Positions 34,547-42,516 of a stretch of DNA of 61,868 nucleotides are shown one piece after another; the first letter of the stretch is position 1, and the number at the start of each line of letters is the position of its first letter. Origin of the DNA: Clostridia bacterium (GTDB taxonomy: Bacteria > Bacillota > Clostridia > Oscillospirales > Acutalibacteraceae); the NCBI GenBank assembly GCA_017613735.1, contig JAGADF010000014.1, positions 1 to 61,868 of the forward strand. The letters are read 5' to 3'. The position numbers and the translations under genes were made by a program. A model generated the notes under the pieces. The model searched no databases and was not told the origin of the DNA. It saw only the letters and a list, made by a program, of their open reading frames with translations.

Positions 34547-36244
34547 GTGGACAAATATAAGTTCGGCAATAAGTTAACTGAATACAGAACAGAAAAAGGT
34601 CTTACCCAAAGCGAACTGGGTGAGATTCTCGGTGTGTCCAACAAAGCTGTTTCCAAATGGGAAAACGGCTCGGCAATGCCCCGCCTCGATATGATGAGTA
34701 AAATTACGGATTTCTTCGGCGTGAGTATGGACGAGTTTCTTGATATACCGTCGGGAAAAGCAGGTACAAACGAAGAACTCGAGCAGAAATACCTTAAGTT
34801 ATATAATGAAAAAATGAAAAGACGTCATATAATCCGCGTCCTTTTGTTCTTTGTTCTTCCCGTGTTTCTCTTAACCGCAGTTTTTATTTATGTTTTCGGA
34901 CCGGTTCTGCTTGTGAGAATTACGTATGACAATATGTCGGAATACGCGAAAATGAAACCCGAAAAGTATGAAGATTATGATTTGACCTTTGATTACACCA
35001 ATTCTTTCGGAAAGGTCGGGAATGTTGCTTTTTCACTGCCTGACGGGACGGAATTATTCAGTGAGCTTTCAAATGTGGAAAAAAGCTATAAGAAAATATC
35101 GGAGAACGGTGAAATGCTTGCCGAGGACGGACCGTTCGACATTTATCATATGCTTTACAGCGGGAATGACGGCGGACTTGAGCATATTGATTATCTTCTT
35201 AATTTTGAGGAAGAATGGTTTACCGATAATTTTGACGGAAAGCATTACAGAATGTATGATTTAAAATGGCTCGAATATAACTATGACTGGAAACATAATA
35301 TAAAGCTCTGTGACTGGAAAAAGGCAAAAATGTCTTACAGAATTCTTTCTTTATGGAGCGTTGCGGCTCCGGTCAGCGACAGGGTTATAGAATACAACGG
35401 CGAAAATGCAAAGGGATTTATAATGGTATTGAGTGATAACGGCGTTACAACCTATATTGCCGACCTTTATAATGAAAACGGCGAAAGCATAGGAATTGTA
35501 TATAACGACGCTAACAAAAACGATTCGTCCGATTATAAAACCTTTTGTATGGTGCTTAATTCCGTCACATTTACGGGCGAGGAGGTCCTTGACGAAGAAA
35601 CCGAGAGAATGCAAAGTGAATATGAGACGGCGGAACGCGAACGTGAAGAAATGAATCGCCGCAAAGAAGAGCTGCCGTATGTAACGCCCAATCCCGACCT
35701 TGAAATTCTTACTGCAGACGAAATGAAAGTGTATTCGCTTAATGAGGATATGACCGAAGAAAACATTGTAAGTTTACTCGGCCAGCCGAAAGAGATTAAA
35801 GAGGAAGTACTTGAGAATATATGGGGTAAAAAAGTTTATGTTTATGACGGAGTAAATATTACGTTTCTGACAACTCTTTACGGTGAACCGCTTTATGACA
35901 AAATATATTCAGCCGTGTTTACCGAGAATATAACGGAGTTCCCAAGAGGTATAAAAATCGGTGACTCCATGGAAAGCGTTATTTCCAAATTTCCTCAGGA
36001 AAGGGATAAGGATTATCGTATTACGGGTGAGATTTACGGTGACGGAAACTATAAATTTACAAAAGGCTTTGCAAATGTAAAAGACTATTATGTAAACGGC
36101 GAATGTCAGGTCGGCGAATACGAGATGTATATCAGCTGCGGTTATTGGCCGACACTGTATTTGAGATTCGATAAGGATTTGAATGTAAGCTTAATAGCGA
36201 TTGTTTACCGAAGCAACGGTATTTCCACGGGCTTCATCGAATAA
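34547..36244 (+). CDS. Membrane-tethered Xre-type regulator with large C-terminal region
   Basis: This 565-residue protein starts at GTG 34547. Residues 8-62 are a Cro/CI helix-turn-helix (GLTQSELGEILGVSNKAVSKW). A charged linker leads to a single transmembrane helix (about 98-120), and residues ~125-565 are predicted outside the cell. This external part contains a long Glu/Arg helix near 355-390 (EYETAEREREEMNRRKEE) followed by a segment (about 400-500) that resembles SmpA/BamE-like small lipid-binding folds only faintly (VSLLGQPKEIKEE, RGIKIGDSMESVISKFP). The design suggests one-component sensing across the membrane. The ligand and targets are unknown. Confidence 0.75.
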   Translation: MDKYKFGNKLTEYRTEKGLTQSELGEILGVSNKAVSKWENGSAMPRLDMMSKITDFFGVSMDEFLDIPSGKAGTNEELEQKYLKLYNEKMKRRHIIRVLLFFVLPVFLLTAVFIYVFGPVLLVRITYDNMSEYAKMKPEKYEDYDLTFDYTNSFGKVGNVAFSLPDGTELFSELSNVEKSYKKISENGEMLAEDGPFDIYHMLYSGNDGGLEHIDYLLNFEEEWFTDNFDGKHYRMYDLKWLEYNYDWKHNIKLCDWKKAKMSYRILSLWSVAAPVSDRVIEYNGENAKGFIMVLSDNGVTTYIADLYNENGESIGIVYNDANKNDSSDYKTFCMVLNSVTFTGEEVLDEETERMQSEYETAEREREEMNRRKEELPYVTPNPDLEILTADEMKVYSLNEDMTEENIVSLLGQPKEIKEEVLENIWGKKVYVYDGVNITFLTTLYGEPLYDKIYSAVFTENITEFPRGIKIGDSMESVISKFPQERDKDYRITGEIYGDGNYKFTKGFANVKDYYVNGECQVGEYEMYISCGYWPTLYLRFDKDLNVSLIAIVYRSNGISTGFIE

Positions 36245-36266
36245 ATAATAAAATTTAATAATTTTT

Positions 36267-36308
36267 CGGGCTTTGTTGCGGCTTTTTTGCAACAAAGCCC
36301 GTTTTTTT
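36267..36308 (+). terminator. Strong terminator before the head-gene cassette
   Basis: CGGGCTTTGTTGC and GCAACAAAGCCCG form a perfect 13-bp stem followed by seven T residues. Confidence 0.92.
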
Positions 36309-36357
36309 ATCTATGGGTGAAAGCGGTGAAAACCACGAAAAGAAATCAGGAGGAAAA

Positions 36358-36873
36358 ATGAATAAGACATATATGAATTCAAACGGCGGTTCTTCGCAGG
36401 GTGAAAAGCTCACCTCAAAGGAAAAGGAGTTCTGCCGTATTTTTGCGGAAACGCGCGACAAAAGGCGCGCCGCGTTTGAGGCGGGCTTTAAGCTCATGCC
36501 GACAAAAAATGCGTTAAAGCTTCTCGAAAAGCAGAAGGTCAGGGATTACCTTGATTCTTTATTTGAAAGTCAGTCTGCTTTTTCGGGCGAAGCGGAGGCG
36601 GGCTTTCGCAGGCTCGCTTTCGGCTCGTCCGCCGACGCGGTAAAGCTGATTTTTTCGGAGAATATGACCGACGAGCAGATTGAGTCGCTTGACCTTTTTA
36701 ATGTTTCGGACATTAAAAGACCGAAGGGCGGCGGCATTGAAATAAAATTCTTTGACCGTCTTAAGGCGCTTGAAATGCTTGAAACTCTGTCCGAAAGCAA
36801 ACCCGACGGCGCTCTGCCTTTCTACAAGGCGCTTGAAAGAAGCGTGACCGACCTGGAAGAGGATGAAATTTAA
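36358..36873 (+). CDS. Phage terminase small subunit
   Basis: This 171-residue protein resembles Terminase_2-type small subunits. An N-terminal helix-turn-helix region (SKEKEFCRIFAETRDKRRAA, then KNALKLLEKQKVRDYL) recognises packaging sites, followed by an acidic helical C-terminus. The start was moved to ATG 36358 because CAGGAGG lies just upstream; an upstream extension of 15 codons is open. Its stop overlaps the large-subunit start (TAATG). It is the first gene of a seven- to eight-gene head cassette. Confidence 0.82.
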   Translation: MNKTYMNSNGGSSQGEKLTSKEKEFCRIFAETRDKRRAAFEAGFKLMPTKNALKLLEKQKVRDYLDSLFESQSAFSGEAEAGFRRLAFGSSADAVKLIFSENMTDEQIESLDLFNVSDIKRPKGGGIEIKFFDRLKALEMLETLSESKPDGALPFYKALERSVTDLEEDEI

Positions 36874-38129
36874 TGCCGAAAACAAGATTTGAATCCTTTT
36901 CAAAAAAGCAGCTCACGGCTCTTTCGTTCTGGTGCGACGGCAGTAAATTCAGCGACCGCGACGCGATTATCTGCGACGGCGCGGTAAGAAGCGGAAAAAC
37001 CGTCTGCCTTACGCTTTCATTTTTTTCGTGGGCATTTTACCGCTTCAACGATACTTCGTTTGCGCTCTGCGGCAAGACGGTCACTTCTCTTAAAAGAAAC
37101 GTGATTGTTCCGCTTCTGCCCGTGCTTGAGGAGCTTGGCTTTCGGTGCAGGGAGTACAAATCGAAGAATTATCTTGAAATAAAAAGGGGAAAGGTTAAAA
37201 ATCGGTTTTATCTCTTCGGTGGCAAGGATGAGGGTTCGGCCGCGCTGATTCAGGGTATGACTCTGGGCGGCGTGCTTTTCGACGAGGTGGCTCTTATGCC
37301 GCGCTCATTCGTTGAGCAGGCGCTTGCCCGTTGCTCGCTGGAGGGCGCAAAGTTCTTTTTTAACTGTAACCCCGAAAATCCGCAGCACTGGTTTTACAGA
37401 GAATGGATTAAGAAAACGAAGGAGAAAAACGCGCTTTATCTCCATTTTAAGATGGAGGACAATCCCTCGCTGTCGGGCGAAATAATTGCGCGTTACAAGT
37501 CGCTTTACAGCGGCACCTTTTACGAGCGTTTCGTCGAGGGTAAGTGGGTGGCGGCTCAGGGGCTCGTCTACCCGTTCTTTAATGAAAAGACGAATATCGG
37601 AACGCCCGACGGCGAATGCTCGCGCTATTTTGTTTCCTGCGACTACGGTACTGTGAATCCCGCTTCATTCGGTCTGTGGGGACAATACGGCGGAAAGTGG
37701 TACAGACTGAGCGAATACTATCACGATTCGCGCAGAGAGGGTTTTCAGAAAACCGATGAGGAATACTATTCGGATTTGGTTTCCCTTATTGACGGAAGAA
37801 AAGTCGAGGCGGTTATTGTCGACCCGTCGGCGGCGTCGTTTATCGAATGTATCAGACGCCATAAAAAATACACGGTGTTGCCGGCTAAAAACGACGTTGA
37901 CGACGGAATCCGCAAGGTTTCATCTCTTCTCAAGGAGGGCAGGCTGGTGTTTTCACCCGTATGTAAGGACTCCTTAAGAGAGTTTTCGCTTTACAGATGG
38001 GACAGCACGTATATCAAAGACAAGCCCGTCAAGGAGAATGACCACGCGATGGACGATATCCGCTATTTTGTGTCCACCGCATTGAATGAAAGCGAGGAAA
38101 GATTCTTTGCTTTATCGGTGGAAAGGTGA
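36873..38129 (+). CDS. Phage terminase large subunit
   Basis: This 418-residue DNA-packaging motor is of the PBSX/Terminase_3 type. The N-terminal ATPase shows Walker A GAVRSGKT and Walker B GVLFDEVAL. The C-terminal RNase H-like nuclease shows acidic residues in SCDYGTVNP, VIVDPSAASF and HAMDDIRYF. All catalytic positions look intact. Composition and codon use match the neighbouring host genes. Confidence 0.93.
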   Translation: MPKTRFESFSKKQLTALSFWCDGSKFSDRDAIICDGAVRSGKTVCLTLSFFSWAFYRFNDTSFALCGKTVTSLKRNVIVPLLPVLEELGFRCREYKSKNYLEIKRGKVKNRFYLFGGKDEGSAALIQGMTLGGVLFDEVALMPRSFVEQALARCSLEGAKFFFNCNPENPQHWFYREWIKKTKEKNALYLHFKMEDNPSLSGEIIARYKSLYSGTFYERFVEGKWVAAQGLVYPFFNEKTNIGTPDGECSRYFVSCDYGTVNPASFGLWGQYGGKWYRLSEYYHDSRREGFQKTDEEYYSDLVSLIDGRKVEAVIVDPSAASFIECIRRHKKYTVLPAKNDVDDGIRKVSSLLKEGRLVFSPVCKDSLREFSLYRWDSTYIKDKPVKENDHAMDDIRYFVSTALNESEERFFALSVER

Positions 38130-38166
38130 AAAAATTGCCCGACTGCCGAAAATGAAAGGAGTGTTT

Positions 38167-39321
38167 ATGAAAAATAACCTTTTTTCACGCCTTAAAAAGA
38201 ATAAGAGCTTTGTTGCGGCGCAGACGGGACCGTATATCAATAACCCGTTTTCGTTGATGGAAAATTTCTTTCCCTCGGCTGCCGAAGAGGTTGAGCTTTA
38301 TTCGGCTCTTAAAAACAGCGTTCCGATAATTTCGGCGGCTATAACGAAGCTTGTTCATCTTACGGGCGGCTTTAAAATGAAATGTTCAAAGGAGATTTAT
38401 CAGCCGGTTCTCGACGAATTTGTTTCCCGTATCGATGTTGGCTCTACGGGGTACGGACTCGACAGATTCATGGCGGTATTCTTCGAGTGCCTTTTGACCT
38501 ACGGAACGGCGGTAGGCGAAATGGTGCTGGACGAAAACGGTAAAGTAGTTCAACTTTACAATACGCCGATTAAGAATATAAAATTGCGCAGAAATCCCGC
38601 AAAACCAATAGAAGTTCAACTTTGCAGGTTTAACGGCATTGACACCGAACCTGTAAAGTACCCTGACTTTACAGTAATGTCAACTCTCAATCCCGAATCG
38701 GGTGAGATTTACGGCAAATCTCTTCTTAAAGGATTGCCGTTTGTGACATCCGTACTTATGAAAATTTATAATTCAATAGGTCAGAATTGGGTGCGCGCGG
38801 GCGCGCTGCGTTACGCGGTTACTTATAAGCCGCAGAACGATACTCTTGAAAGAGGCTTTGCCAAGGACAGGGCGTTACAGATAGCAAGCGAGTGGAGTAA
38901 CGCTATGAATTCATCGGGCACGAAGGACTTTATCGCAGTAGGCGACGTCGATATCAAGGTCATAGGCGCGGACAGCCAGATACTTGACAGCGAGGTGCCC
39001 GTAAGACAGATGCTCGAACAGATTGTTTCGAAGACGGGATTACCGCCTTTTATGCTCGGGCTTTCCTGGTCGTCGACCGAAAGAATGTCGGCTCAGCAGG
39101 CGGACGCGCTTACAAGCGAGCTTTGGGCGTACAGACGGATTTTAACCCCCGTTGCGGAGAAAATCTGCAATATGTATCTTGCTCTTCTCGGACTTGACGC
39201 GACCGCTTCAATCGAATGGGACGAAATCACCCTTCAGGATGAAACCGAGCAGGCGAGAGCGAAGCTTATGAACGCTCAGGCAAAGCAGATTGAAAATGAG
39301 TCGGGAGGTGAGGGCGATTAA
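38167..39321 (+). CDS. Phage portal protein
   Basis: This 384-residue protein of the HK97/SPP1 portal class forms the dodecameric ring through which DNA is packaged. Recognisable parts are YSALKNSVPIISAAITKLV in the wing, a central YGKSLLKGLPFVTSVLMKIYNSI stem-like region (longer than shown motifs need) and a C-terminal clip/crown. The start was placed at ATG 38167, preceded by AAAGGAG; the longer open frame overlaps the terminase without a ribosome binding site. Confidence 0.88.
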   Translation: MKNNLFSRLKKNKSFVAAQTGPYINNPFSLMENFFPSAAEEVELYSALKNSVPIISAAITKLVHLTGGFKMKCSKEIYQPVLDEFVSRIDVGSTGYGLDRFMAVFFECLLTYGTAVGEMVLDENGKVVQLYNTPIKNIKLRRNPAKPIEVQLCRFNGIDTEPVKYPDFTVMSTLNPESGEIYGKSLLKGLPFVTSVLMKIYNSIGQNWVRAGALRYAVTYKPQNDTLERGFAKDRALQIASEWSNAMNSSGTKDFIAVGDVDIKVIGADSQILDSEVPVRQMLEQIVSKTGLPPFMLGLSWSSTERMSAQQADALTSELWAYRRILTPVAEKICNMYLALLGLDATASIEWDEITLQDETEQARAKLMNAQAKQIENESGGEGD

Positions 39322-40288
39322 TAAATCGATAATTGCCAAAACAAAAAGCGTTAAAAAGGTAACTGACGCGGATATGGAGAAAATCAATACCTACGCCATT
39401 TCCGAACTGAAAAGCGCGGACGTTTTCGTTTTTTCGGTCGTGCTTTGCGATAACGAAATAGACCGCGACGGAGAAAGGTTTACGGTTGAATCGCTTAAAA
39501 CGCTTGAAAAGCTGTATGTGGGCAAAACCGCAATAATGAATCACAGTATGAAAACCGAGGACCAGAGCGCGCGCACCTTCAAGACCGAGCTTATAACCGA
39601 CGGCAGAAAGAATTCGCTCGGCGAGGATTATTACTATCTTAAGGCGTGGGCGTATATGGTCAGGACCGAAAAGAACGCCGACCTGATTAAGGAAATCGAG
39701 GCCGGAATTAAAAAGGAGACGAGCGTCGGGTGTTCGGTTGAGGAAATAAGGTGCTCGGTCTGCGGAGCGAACAGACGTAAAAAGCGCTGCGCTCATATAA
39801 AGGGCGAAAAATATGACGGCAGGCTTTGCTTTGACGAGCTTGTCAATCCTACCGACGCATATGAATGGTCATTTGTCGCTGTCCCCGCACAGAAAAATGC
39901 GGGCGTTACAAAGACTTTTTCGGAAAAGGAGGAAAAAGCTACGCAGAATATTTTTAAATCAATGGAAAGCAAAGAGGAAATCACGCTTACAAAGGGAGAA
40001 ATCGAAAAGATTCTTTCAGCCGTAAAGGAGCTTGAAGAAAAAGCGAAGGACGGCGAGGAATACAGAAAGGCGCTTGTTAAAAACGTCATTTCCCTTTCGG
40101 CAATATGCTTTCCCGAAATCGGCGCAGAGGGTATGGGCGATATTTGTAAGAGCCTTTCAACAGAGGGGCTCAGAACGCTTCGGAATGCGCTTGAAAAAAG
40201 AAAAACGTCGTCTCTTCCCATTGGCTGTCAGACGGGAGAAACGACCGATAATAAAGCGGATGAAAACAATTCATCCTTTGTTTTTTAA
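39296..40288 (+). CDS. Prohead protease-like protein with C-terminal scaffold-like region
   Basis: This is a protein of about 330 residues. Residues ~45-200 resemble HK97-type prohead proteases: DRDGERFTVESLKTL, a His in AIMNHSM and a Ser in ETSVGCSVEE as probable active-site pair. A cysteine-rich insertion (CSVCGANRRKKRCAHIKG) may bind zinc. Residues ~215-280 are a Glu/Lys-rich helix typical of a fused scaffold. The start is unclear: SD-like GGGAGGTGA (39302-39310) points to a codon near 39317, where only ATT is in frame, while ATG 39296 and GTG 39308 lie before or inside it. It overlaps the portal gene's end. Confidence 0.75.
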   Translation: MSREVRAINKSIIAKTKSVKKVTDADMEKINTYAISELKSADVFVFSVVLCDNEIDRDGERFTVESLKTLEKLYVGKTAIMNHSMKTEDQSARTFKTELITDGRKNSLGEDYYYLKAWAYMVRTEKNADLIKEIEAGIKKETSVGCSVEEIRCSVCGANRRKKRCAHIKGEKYDGRLCFDELVNPTDAYEWSFVAVPAQKNAGVTKTFSEKEEKATQNIFKSMESKEEITLTKGEIEKILSAVKELEEKAKDGEEYRKALVKNVISLSAICFPEIGAEGMGDICKSLSTEGLRTLRNALEKRKTSSLPIGCQTGETTDNKADENNSSFVF

Positions 40289-40300
40289 CAGGAGGTAAAT

Positions 40301-41305
40301 ATGGCAGATTACAAAAACATTACGCTCGATAAGGGCTTATATGTCGGCAAGGGCTTTTCTTATAACCTTGAACAGCTTGACCCGAGCGAAAACTACAAGG
40401 GCACATCCCTTGAAGGACTTGACGCCTTTGGACGTCAGCTTAAGAGATTCGACATTAAAATCAGCGGTAAGAACAGCGACGTTATTGATAAGTTCTTCTC
40501 TTCTTCTCAGACTGCCGCGCTCTTCCCCGAATTTGTTGTAAGAGCGGTTTCAAACGGCCTTGAAGGTTCCGAGGCTCTTTCGGCTATTTCCGCAGTTAAA
40601 ACAAAAATTGACGGTCTTGATTACAGGGGACTTACTTCCTCTATCTCCGATACGTCTACTCCTGATACAATCGTAGGCGAAGGCAGTCAGATTCCCGAGA
40701 TTAATATTTCACTGTCGAATAGTATTATAAGCCTCAGAAAGTACGGCAGAATGCTTGTAGCTTCGTATGAGGCGCTTCGTTTCCAGAAAATCGGAGTTTT
40801 TTCAATCGCTCTTAAGCAGATTGGCGAGTATATTGCCTATATGCAGCTCGGCGCTGCTCTTGGCGTTCTTGTGAACGGTAACGACGGTTACGGTACCTGC
40901 GAAAACATCGGCGTTAATAACGACCTTTCGTACACAGACCTTATAAACCTGTGGAACAGCATGGGTCAGCACAAAATGACGACTCTTATTATCAATCCGT
41001 CAACTTTGCCCAAGCTTCTTAATATGACGGAGTTCAGAGATGCGGCTGCGGGTCTTAATTTCCACGCTACGGGCAAGCTTATAACTCCCTTCGGCGCGCA
41101 GATTATCAGGTCGGACTATGTGCCCGCAAACTCTGTTGTAGCGCTTGACAGGAACTCCGCTCTTGAAATGGTTCAGTCGGGCGACGTTACGGTTGAAAGC
41201 GATAAGCTTATTGACCGTCAGCTTGAAAAGGTTGCGATTACAAGCACCTGCGGCTTTAACAGAATTGACGAAAGTGCGGTCAAGACCTTAACGTTCGTTT
41301 CATAA
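40301..41305 (+). CDS. Phage major capsid protein (HK97-fold)
   Basis: A 334-residue protein following the protease, as in HK97-type heads. It has a helical N-terminal delta-like part (residues 1-100), then VGEGSQIPEINISLS and RKYGRMLVASYEALRF, characteristic of the E-loop and spine helix region of capsid proteins. Near the end is IIRSDYVPANSVVALDRNSALEM. The perfect AGGAGGT site and strongly biased codons suggest good translation capacity. The frame is intact. Confidence 0.85.
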   Translation: MADYKNITLDKGLYVGKGFSYNLEQLDPSENYKGTSLEGLDAFGRQLKRFDIKISGKNSDVIDKFFSSSQTAALFPEFVVRAVSNGLEGSEALSAISAVKTKIDGLDYRGLTSSISDTSTPDTIVGEGSQIPEINISLSNSIISLRKYGRMLVASYEALRFQKIGVFSIALKQIGEYIAYMQLGAALGVLVNGNDGYGTCENIGVNNDLSYTDLINLWNSMGQHKMTTLIINPSTLPKLLNMTEFRDAAAGLNFHATGKLITPFGAQIIRSDYVPANSVVALDRNSALEMVQSGDVTVESDKLIDRQLEKVAITSTCGFNRIDESAVKTLTFVS

Positions 41306-41316
41306 GAGGTGAAAAA

Positions 41317-41706
41317 ATGATTGACACTTCTTTGGTTGAAGAGCGTTTCCTTCTGCTTTCCTCTTTAAGCGAGGCCGACGAAACGGTTGAAGCCCTGTGT
41401 CAGTCCGGCGTAAGCAAGGTTGAGCATATGCTTAAAAGCGACGCGGACCTTACCGACGTCAGGGTTATTGACGCCGCCGCGGGCGACGCGTTTTATCAGT
41501 GGATTCTTATTAAAAAATCGGCGGATACGGATAGTTTCAGGAGCTTTCGCGCAGGAGACATCACCGTTCAGAATGACGTGTCAGTCAGCCTTGAAGCCGC
41601 CGGAAAAATAAGGGATGAGGCGTTTAAGGCGATTTCGGATTTGCTTATTGACAGGGACTTTTATTTCGGCGAGGTGTTGATAAATGACGTTGGACCGACT
41701 CTTTGA
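41317..41706 (+). CDS. Probable head-tail connector protein
   Basis: A 129-residue, mostly helical acidic protein located directly after the capsid gene, where head-completion (gp6-type) connectors are encoded. It has no diagnostic motif visible by eye; the call rests on position, size and helical make-up. It has an AGAGGTG ribosome binding site and overlaps the next gene by 23 bases. Confidence 0.6.
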   Translation: MIDTSLVEERFLLLSSLSEADETVEALCQSGVSKVEHMLKSDADLTDVRVIDAAAGDAFYQWILIKKSADTDSFRSFRAGDITVQNDVSVSLEAAGKIRDEAFKAISDLLIDRDFYFGEVLINDVGPTL

Positions 41707-42031
41707 TAAATTCGGCAGAAGCGTCAGAGTCACCTCGGTCGACGAGAGCTGGCAGGGCGACCTGTACCGCGCTTTCATTCAGCCTCTGAGATATAAAAAT
41801 AAAATGTATCTTGAGGACAAAAGAGTGCCTCTGGGAATCGGCGATATGAGCTATTACCTTTATTTAGGGCCTGCTTCCTTTGACCTGACGACTGTTGACG
41901 AGGACGAGTATATGCTCAAATCAGGCAACGAAAAGTTCTTTATCACAAGGGCGGAAAAGCTTTATTTTTCCGACAGCGTCTGCTATATCTGGGCGGTTAT
42001 CAAACGCTTTAAGGAGGAAGAATTATGTTAG
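41684..42031 (+). CDS. Probable head-closure/minor structural protein
   Basis: A 115-residue beta-rich protein (KNKMYLEDKRVPLGIGD, then YYLYLGPASFDL) with the size and position of head-closure proteins of siphophages. It overlaps genes on both sides, showing a tightly coupled cassette. Identity is by context only. Confidence 0.55.
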   Translation: MTLDRLFDKFGRSVRVTSVDESWQGDLYRAFIQPLRYKNKMYLEDKRVPLGIGDMSYYLYLGPASFDLTTVDEDEYMLKSGNEKFFITRAEKLYFSDSVCYIWAVIKRFKEEELC

Positions 42032-42468
42032 TAACGGGTAATACGGTTTCCGCGATTGTAAACGCCGCCAATCAGCATATTAACGACATCGGCGGCAGAA
42101 CCGTTCTCGCTTTTCCGGACAAATACTTTTCGACTCCGTTAAAGCAGACGATGTATTCCTTAGGCATAAAGAAAACACTTGTCGGGCCGAGAATTGCGAC
42201 AACAAACTCAAACGGCACAATGTCGCTGACAAGAAACAGAAATGTTACGGTCACTATTGCGCTTAATGTCTACGCGCCTCATTCAATGGGCGGCGAGGCC
42301 TGTTCGGTCGGGTTTGACAAATTCATTGACTTTGTCGTAAGGACGCTGCAGATAAACATAATCGACGCGGGATGCTCGGAGGTCGAATATGACCAGTCGA
42401 TAGGAACGAATGTGCTTAAATGCTATTTCACTATTGAAAGAACGGTTTCGGAAACGACTCCCGCATAA
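42025..42468 (+). CDS. Probable tail-terminator/minor capsid-like protein, last gene of the cassette
   Basis: A 147-residue protein with a helical N-terminus and beta strands (RNRNVTVTIALNVYAP, CYFTIERTV). Its size and fold pattern fit tail-completion or tail-terminator proteins that join head and tail. It is followed at once by a terminator rather than by tail genes. It has an AAGGAGG site and a 7-bp overlap with the preceding gene. Confidence 0.55.
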   Translation: MLVTGNTVSAIVNAANQHINDIGGRTVLAFPDKYFSTPLKQTMYSLGIKKTLVGPRIATTNSNGTMSLTRNRNVTVTIALNVYAPHSMGGEACSVGFDKFIDFVVRTLQINIIDAGCSEVEYDQSIGTNVLKCYFTIERTVSETTPA

Positions 42469-42476
42469 ATAAAAAG

Positions 42477-42510
42477 GGCGGCGCGGTTTAACCGCGTCGC
42501 CTGATTTTTT
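42477..42510. terminator. Terminator ending the head cassette
   Basis: GGCGGCGCGGTT and ACCGCGTCGCC form a G+C-rich stem followed by TGATTTTTTTG. It also lies just beyond the convergent GGDEF/EAL gene. Confidence 0.8.
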
Positions 42511-42516
42511 TGTTTT

